From: Vibrio lentus
Lineage (GTDB): Bacteria; Pseudomonadota; Gammaproteobacteria; Enterobacterales; Vibrionaceae
Length of the DNA stretch: 64,000 nucleotides
NCBI RefSeq assembly: GCF_030409755.1
Contig: NZ_JAUFQE010000002.1
Location: forward strand, 2,666,001-2,730,000
Direction: 5' to 3'
Part shown: piece after piece, positions 61,783 through 64,000 of the stretch
How positions within the stretch are numbered: position 1 is the first letter of the stretch
Layout of the letters: the number at the start of each line of letters is the position of its first letter
The notes under the pieces: generated by a model
Told to the model about the DNA's origin: nothing
The model's input: the letters and a program-made list of their open reading frames with translations, nothing else
Databases searched by the model: none
Translations under genes and position numbers: made by a program

Positions 61783-62501
61783 CCCTCTTCATCCTCTGTT
61801 TTGCGTTGACGGATGTATAAGTAAACGGTGTGCTTAGAGATATTCAATCGCTCAGCTACACGGTTAATCGCGTCTTTAATATCGAAAATACCTTTGTCGT
61901 AAAGCTCCATCACGATTTGACGGTTCTTAGTATTGTTCGATACTGATTTGTCTGCATTGATTTCTTCAATGGTGCGTTCAACCGTTTGGTCGACAAGCTC
62001 TTCCACATCACTTGCAAAGTTTACTGATGATGCAGCTTCGTCCGCATCTTGCGTAGGCATGAAAGATTGCAGTACTTGTGAGAATGGCGCATCTAGGTTG
62101 ACGTTAATACACAACAAGCCAATCACTCGGTCTTCACCATTGCGGATAGCAACCGTGATCGACTTCATCAATACTCCGCCTTTAGCACGAGTAAAGTATG
62201 AACGTGAGAAGTTACGCTTAGAACCTTCAATATCTTTCAGCATCTTTAATGCAAGATCGGTGATCGGCGAACCAACCTGACGACCTGTATTTTCGCCGTT
62301 GGCAATTTTAATCGCAGAAGTATTGAGGTCTTCTAAAGAGTGTAAAACGATTTCACAAAACGGACCGATAAGACTCGCAATACCGTCAACCACGGCCTCA
62401 TAAGATCTTAAGATAATTTTATCGTGTTCACTGAATGGCATGACGTGGACTGATTCCATTTCAAGTAACACATCCGCATTGACTGTTTCTGTAGTAGTCA
62501 C
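61776..62501 (-). CDS. yheO: YheO-family PAS-HTH regulator
   Basis: 241 residues. N-terminal YheO PAS-like domain (about residues 25-135; [32 protein letters not shown]) and a C-terminal helix-turn-helix ([25 protein letters not shown]). Same yheO-tusDCB order as E. coli, so it is co-transcribed with tusDCB. Ligand and targets are not established. Confidence 0.9.
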   Translation of the reverse strand: MTTTETVNADVLLEMESVHVMPFSEHDKIILRSYEAVVDGIASLIGPFCEIVLHSLEDLNTSAIKIANGENTGRQVGSPITDLALKMLKDIEGSKRNFSRSYFTRAKGGVLMKSITVAIRNGEDRVIGLLCINVNLDAPFSQVLQSFMPTQDADEAASSVNFASDVEELVDQTVERTIEEINADKSVSNNTKNRQIVMELYDKGIFDIKDAINRVAERLNISKHTVYLYIRQRKTEDEEGC

Positions 62502-62637
62502 TTATTCCTTACCTTCGTGTGAAAAATCAACAAATTTATGTAAGTTTATCAGAAAATTTTAATTGCACACCTAGCTAACATTGCAACTAGTGATTTAGAA
62601 CAACTTTAAAAATCAAATACTCATTTAAAAAGCAAAA

Positions 62638-62670
62638 AAAAAGCCCAACTCAACGTTAGGCTTTTTATTC
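62638..62670 (-). terminator. Terminator of fkpA
   Basis: On the minus strand AAAAAGCCTAAC pairs with GTTGGGCTTTTT (one G-U) followed by a long T run. Confidence 0.85.
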
Positions 62671-62719
62671 AATCCACGAATTTTAATACGAAATATTCAT
62701 TCGATACTTTCGTTCGATA

Positions 62720-63496
62720 TTACTGAGCAGGAGCTGCTTCAGCGTTATCGATTTTCAGTAGCTCAACTTCAAATACTAGTGTTGAGTTAGCTGGGATAGT
62801 CGGTGTGTCTTGCTCACCGTATGCTAGCTCTGGCGGGATTACGAATTTGTACTTAGAACCAACTTGCATCAGTTGTACGCCTTCAGTCCAACCTGGGATT
62901 ACGCGGTTTAGTGGGAATGTTGCTGGTTCGCCACGATCGTAAGAGCTGTCAAACTGAGTACCGTCTGTTAGCGTACCTTTGTAGTGTACTTGAACTGTAT
63001 CAGTGTCTTTTGGAGATGCGCCTTCGCCAGCTGTCATTACTTGGTAAAGTAGGCCAGATTCAGTTTGCTTCACGCCTTCAGTCTTAGCGAACTCAGCGCG
63101 GAAGTCATCACCCGCTTTCTTCACTTCAGCTGATTTCTCTGCCGCTTGTGCTTGCATTGTTTCAGCAACACGCTTGTCTAGAGCTTCAAGTGCAGCGCGA
63201 GTCTCTTCTTCGTTCAGTGCAGTTTTTTCTGCAAATACGTCTTCAATACCTTGAAGAACCATATCTTTGTCTAGGTTGATGCCTAGCTCGCTTGGCTTAT
63301 CAATGCTTGTGCTTAGGTAGTTCGCGAAAGATACACCGATTGCGTATGCCGCTTTGTCGTCTTCTGTTTTAAAGTTTACTGCTGCAACTTTAGCTTCTTC
63401 TACCTGTGGAGCTTCTGCCTTTGGTTCTTCTTTCTGACAACCAACTGCTAGCATAACCGTTGCGGCAAGCAGTGATACTTTTAAAACTGATTTCAT
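62720..63496 (-). CDS. fkpA: FkpA-type peptidyl-prolyl isomerase, predicted lipoprotein
   Basis: 258 residues from the ATG at 63496 (GGAG seven bases upstream); the frame to 63508 adds four codons without a better site. Signal ends in lipobox AVGC (Cys20), so it is probably lipidated, unlike the soluble periplasmic FkpA of E. coli. Then an FKBP_N helical dimer domain ([20 protein letters not shown]) and an FKBP domain ([30 protein letters not shown]). Envelope folding helper and chaperone. Confidence 0.92.
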   Translation of the reverse strand: MKSVLKVSLLAATVMLAVGCQKEEPKAEAPQVEEAKVAAVNFKTEDDKAAYAIGVSFANYLSTSIDKPSELGINLDKDMVLQGIEDVFAEKTALNEEETRAALEALDKRVAETMQAQAAEKSAEVKKAGDDFRAEFAKTEGVKQTESGLLYQVMTAGEGASPKDTDTVQVHYKGTLTDGTQFDSSYDRGEPATFPLNRVIPGWTEGVQLMQVGSKYKFVIPPELAYGEQDTPTIPANSTLVFEVELLKIDNAEAAPAQ

Positions 63497-63627
63497 TGAA
63501 TTCTCCAATTAATGGCCAAGCCATTGGTTATTGTGCACAAATCTAATGATTAGATTGGTGTGAATACGTTAGTTATAACAATATACTAGTCATATGTCTT
63601 TCGACAAAAACCGGATTATTAGACGTG

Positions 63628-64000
63628 ATGCAAATATTTTTCCATTCATTGCTATGTGCAATTGTCATCACCTTGTTAAATGGATGTTTTTTCTTCCAAG
63701 ATGATGAGCAACGTTGGGAAATTGAACCCAATGGTGCCACCAGCTTTGCCCTAAGCAGAGATGGACGCTTCGCCCTACTCTACTCTCAACAAAAACACTT
63801 ACTGCTCTGGGACTTAGACCAAAACAAAGAGCTCGCTCAACTCGGCCCGCAAGACCAATCAGAAAACCAAATATCGCGTATCCGCATCTCTGACAATGGT
63901 CGCTTTGCGATTACCGCCAGTCAGATGAATTTCGCCGTTTGGGACCTATCTTGGACTCAAGCTGAAGGGCTATGGTCTATTTCCGATGGCTTGATTCGCG
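63628..64000 (+). CDS. WD40-like lipoprotein, 5' part (3' end outside window)
   Basis: 124 residues visible and still open at the window edge. It begins with a lipoprotein signal (MQIFFHSLLCAIVITLLNGC, Cys20). The rest shows repeating beta-propeller blades: SFALSRDGRFALLYSQQKHLLLWDLD and ISDNGRFAITASQMNFAVWDLS. A membrane-anchored propeller of unknown partner. Its ribosome site is weak (AGACGTG). Confidence 0.8.
   Translation, partial: MQIFFHSLLCAIVITLLNGCFFFQDDEQRWEIEPNGATSFALSRDGRFALLYSQQKHLLLWDLDQNKELAQLGPQDQSENQISRIRISDNGRFAITASQMNFAVWDLSWTQAEGLWSISDGLIR

Overview
The window is chromosomal DNA from a gamma-proteobacterium, almost certainly a Vibrio, and codon use and gene order suggest the Splendidus-type vibrios. 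The evidence is gene content and order: a ytf-type cluster (fbp, mpl, ytfP, tamB, tamA, msrA, ytfK, ytfJ, ytfB, fklB) that also occurs together in Escherichia coli, a Vibrio-type Zrg zinc-uptake operon, a cysD-cysN-SLC13-cysC sulfate operon, and the complete str / S10 / spc / alpha ribosomal block followed by tusDCB and yheO. No rRNA or tRNA genes were seen.

Layout. 1-2.9 kb: 3' end of mgtE, pmbA, and yjgA/darP. 2.9-6.5 kb: thiBPQ thiamine importer on the minus strand behind a TPP riboswitch. 6.5-9.9 kb: ubiX and mpl, divergent from fbp. 9.9-18.3 kb: a small lipoprotein, ytfP, tamAB, msrA, ytfK, ytfJ. 18.3-22.0 kb: a five-gene zinc operon headed by a near-perfect Zur operator. 22.0-23.3 kb: an unlisted 34-residue membrane peptide and a TIGR03899-like gene. 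23.4-28.2 kb: sulfate activation operon. 28.7-30.6 kb: cpdB as a lipoprotein. 30.9-37.2 kb: a tightly packed seven-gene operon (DedA, ATP-grasp, DinB-like, NRDE, YHS, DoxX-like, OlsF-like acyltransferase) whose second gene is split by an IS200-type insertion. 37.3-41.4 kb: Crp/Fnr regulator, ElaA-like GNAT, DMT exporter, ytfB/oapA, fklB and a DUF2780-like lipoprotein. 41.43-41.76 kb: 47 perfect-phase copies of a 7-bp repeat between two converging terminators. 41.9-60.6 kb: alpha, spc, S10 and str ribosomal operons, all minus strand. 60.8-63.5 kb: tusBCD, yheO and fkpA. 63.6 kb to the end: 5' part of a WD40-like lipoprotein gene.

How the genes work together. The ribosomal block is ordinary and intact; promoters for str (TTGACA/TAGAAT), S10 (TTGCAT/TATAAT) and alpha (TTGAAA/TATATT) can be read directly, with hairpins in their leaders. 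The thiamine, zinc and sulfate units are each coherent uptake or assimilation operons with visible or expected regulation. The least explained part is the 30.9-37.2 kb operon: its spacing (overlaps or gaps of 2-19 bases) implies joint function, and its products are mostly membrane, lipid or redox/stress families. In this strain its ATP-grasp enzyme is almost certainly inactivated by the IS200 copy, which may also dampen the downstream genes.
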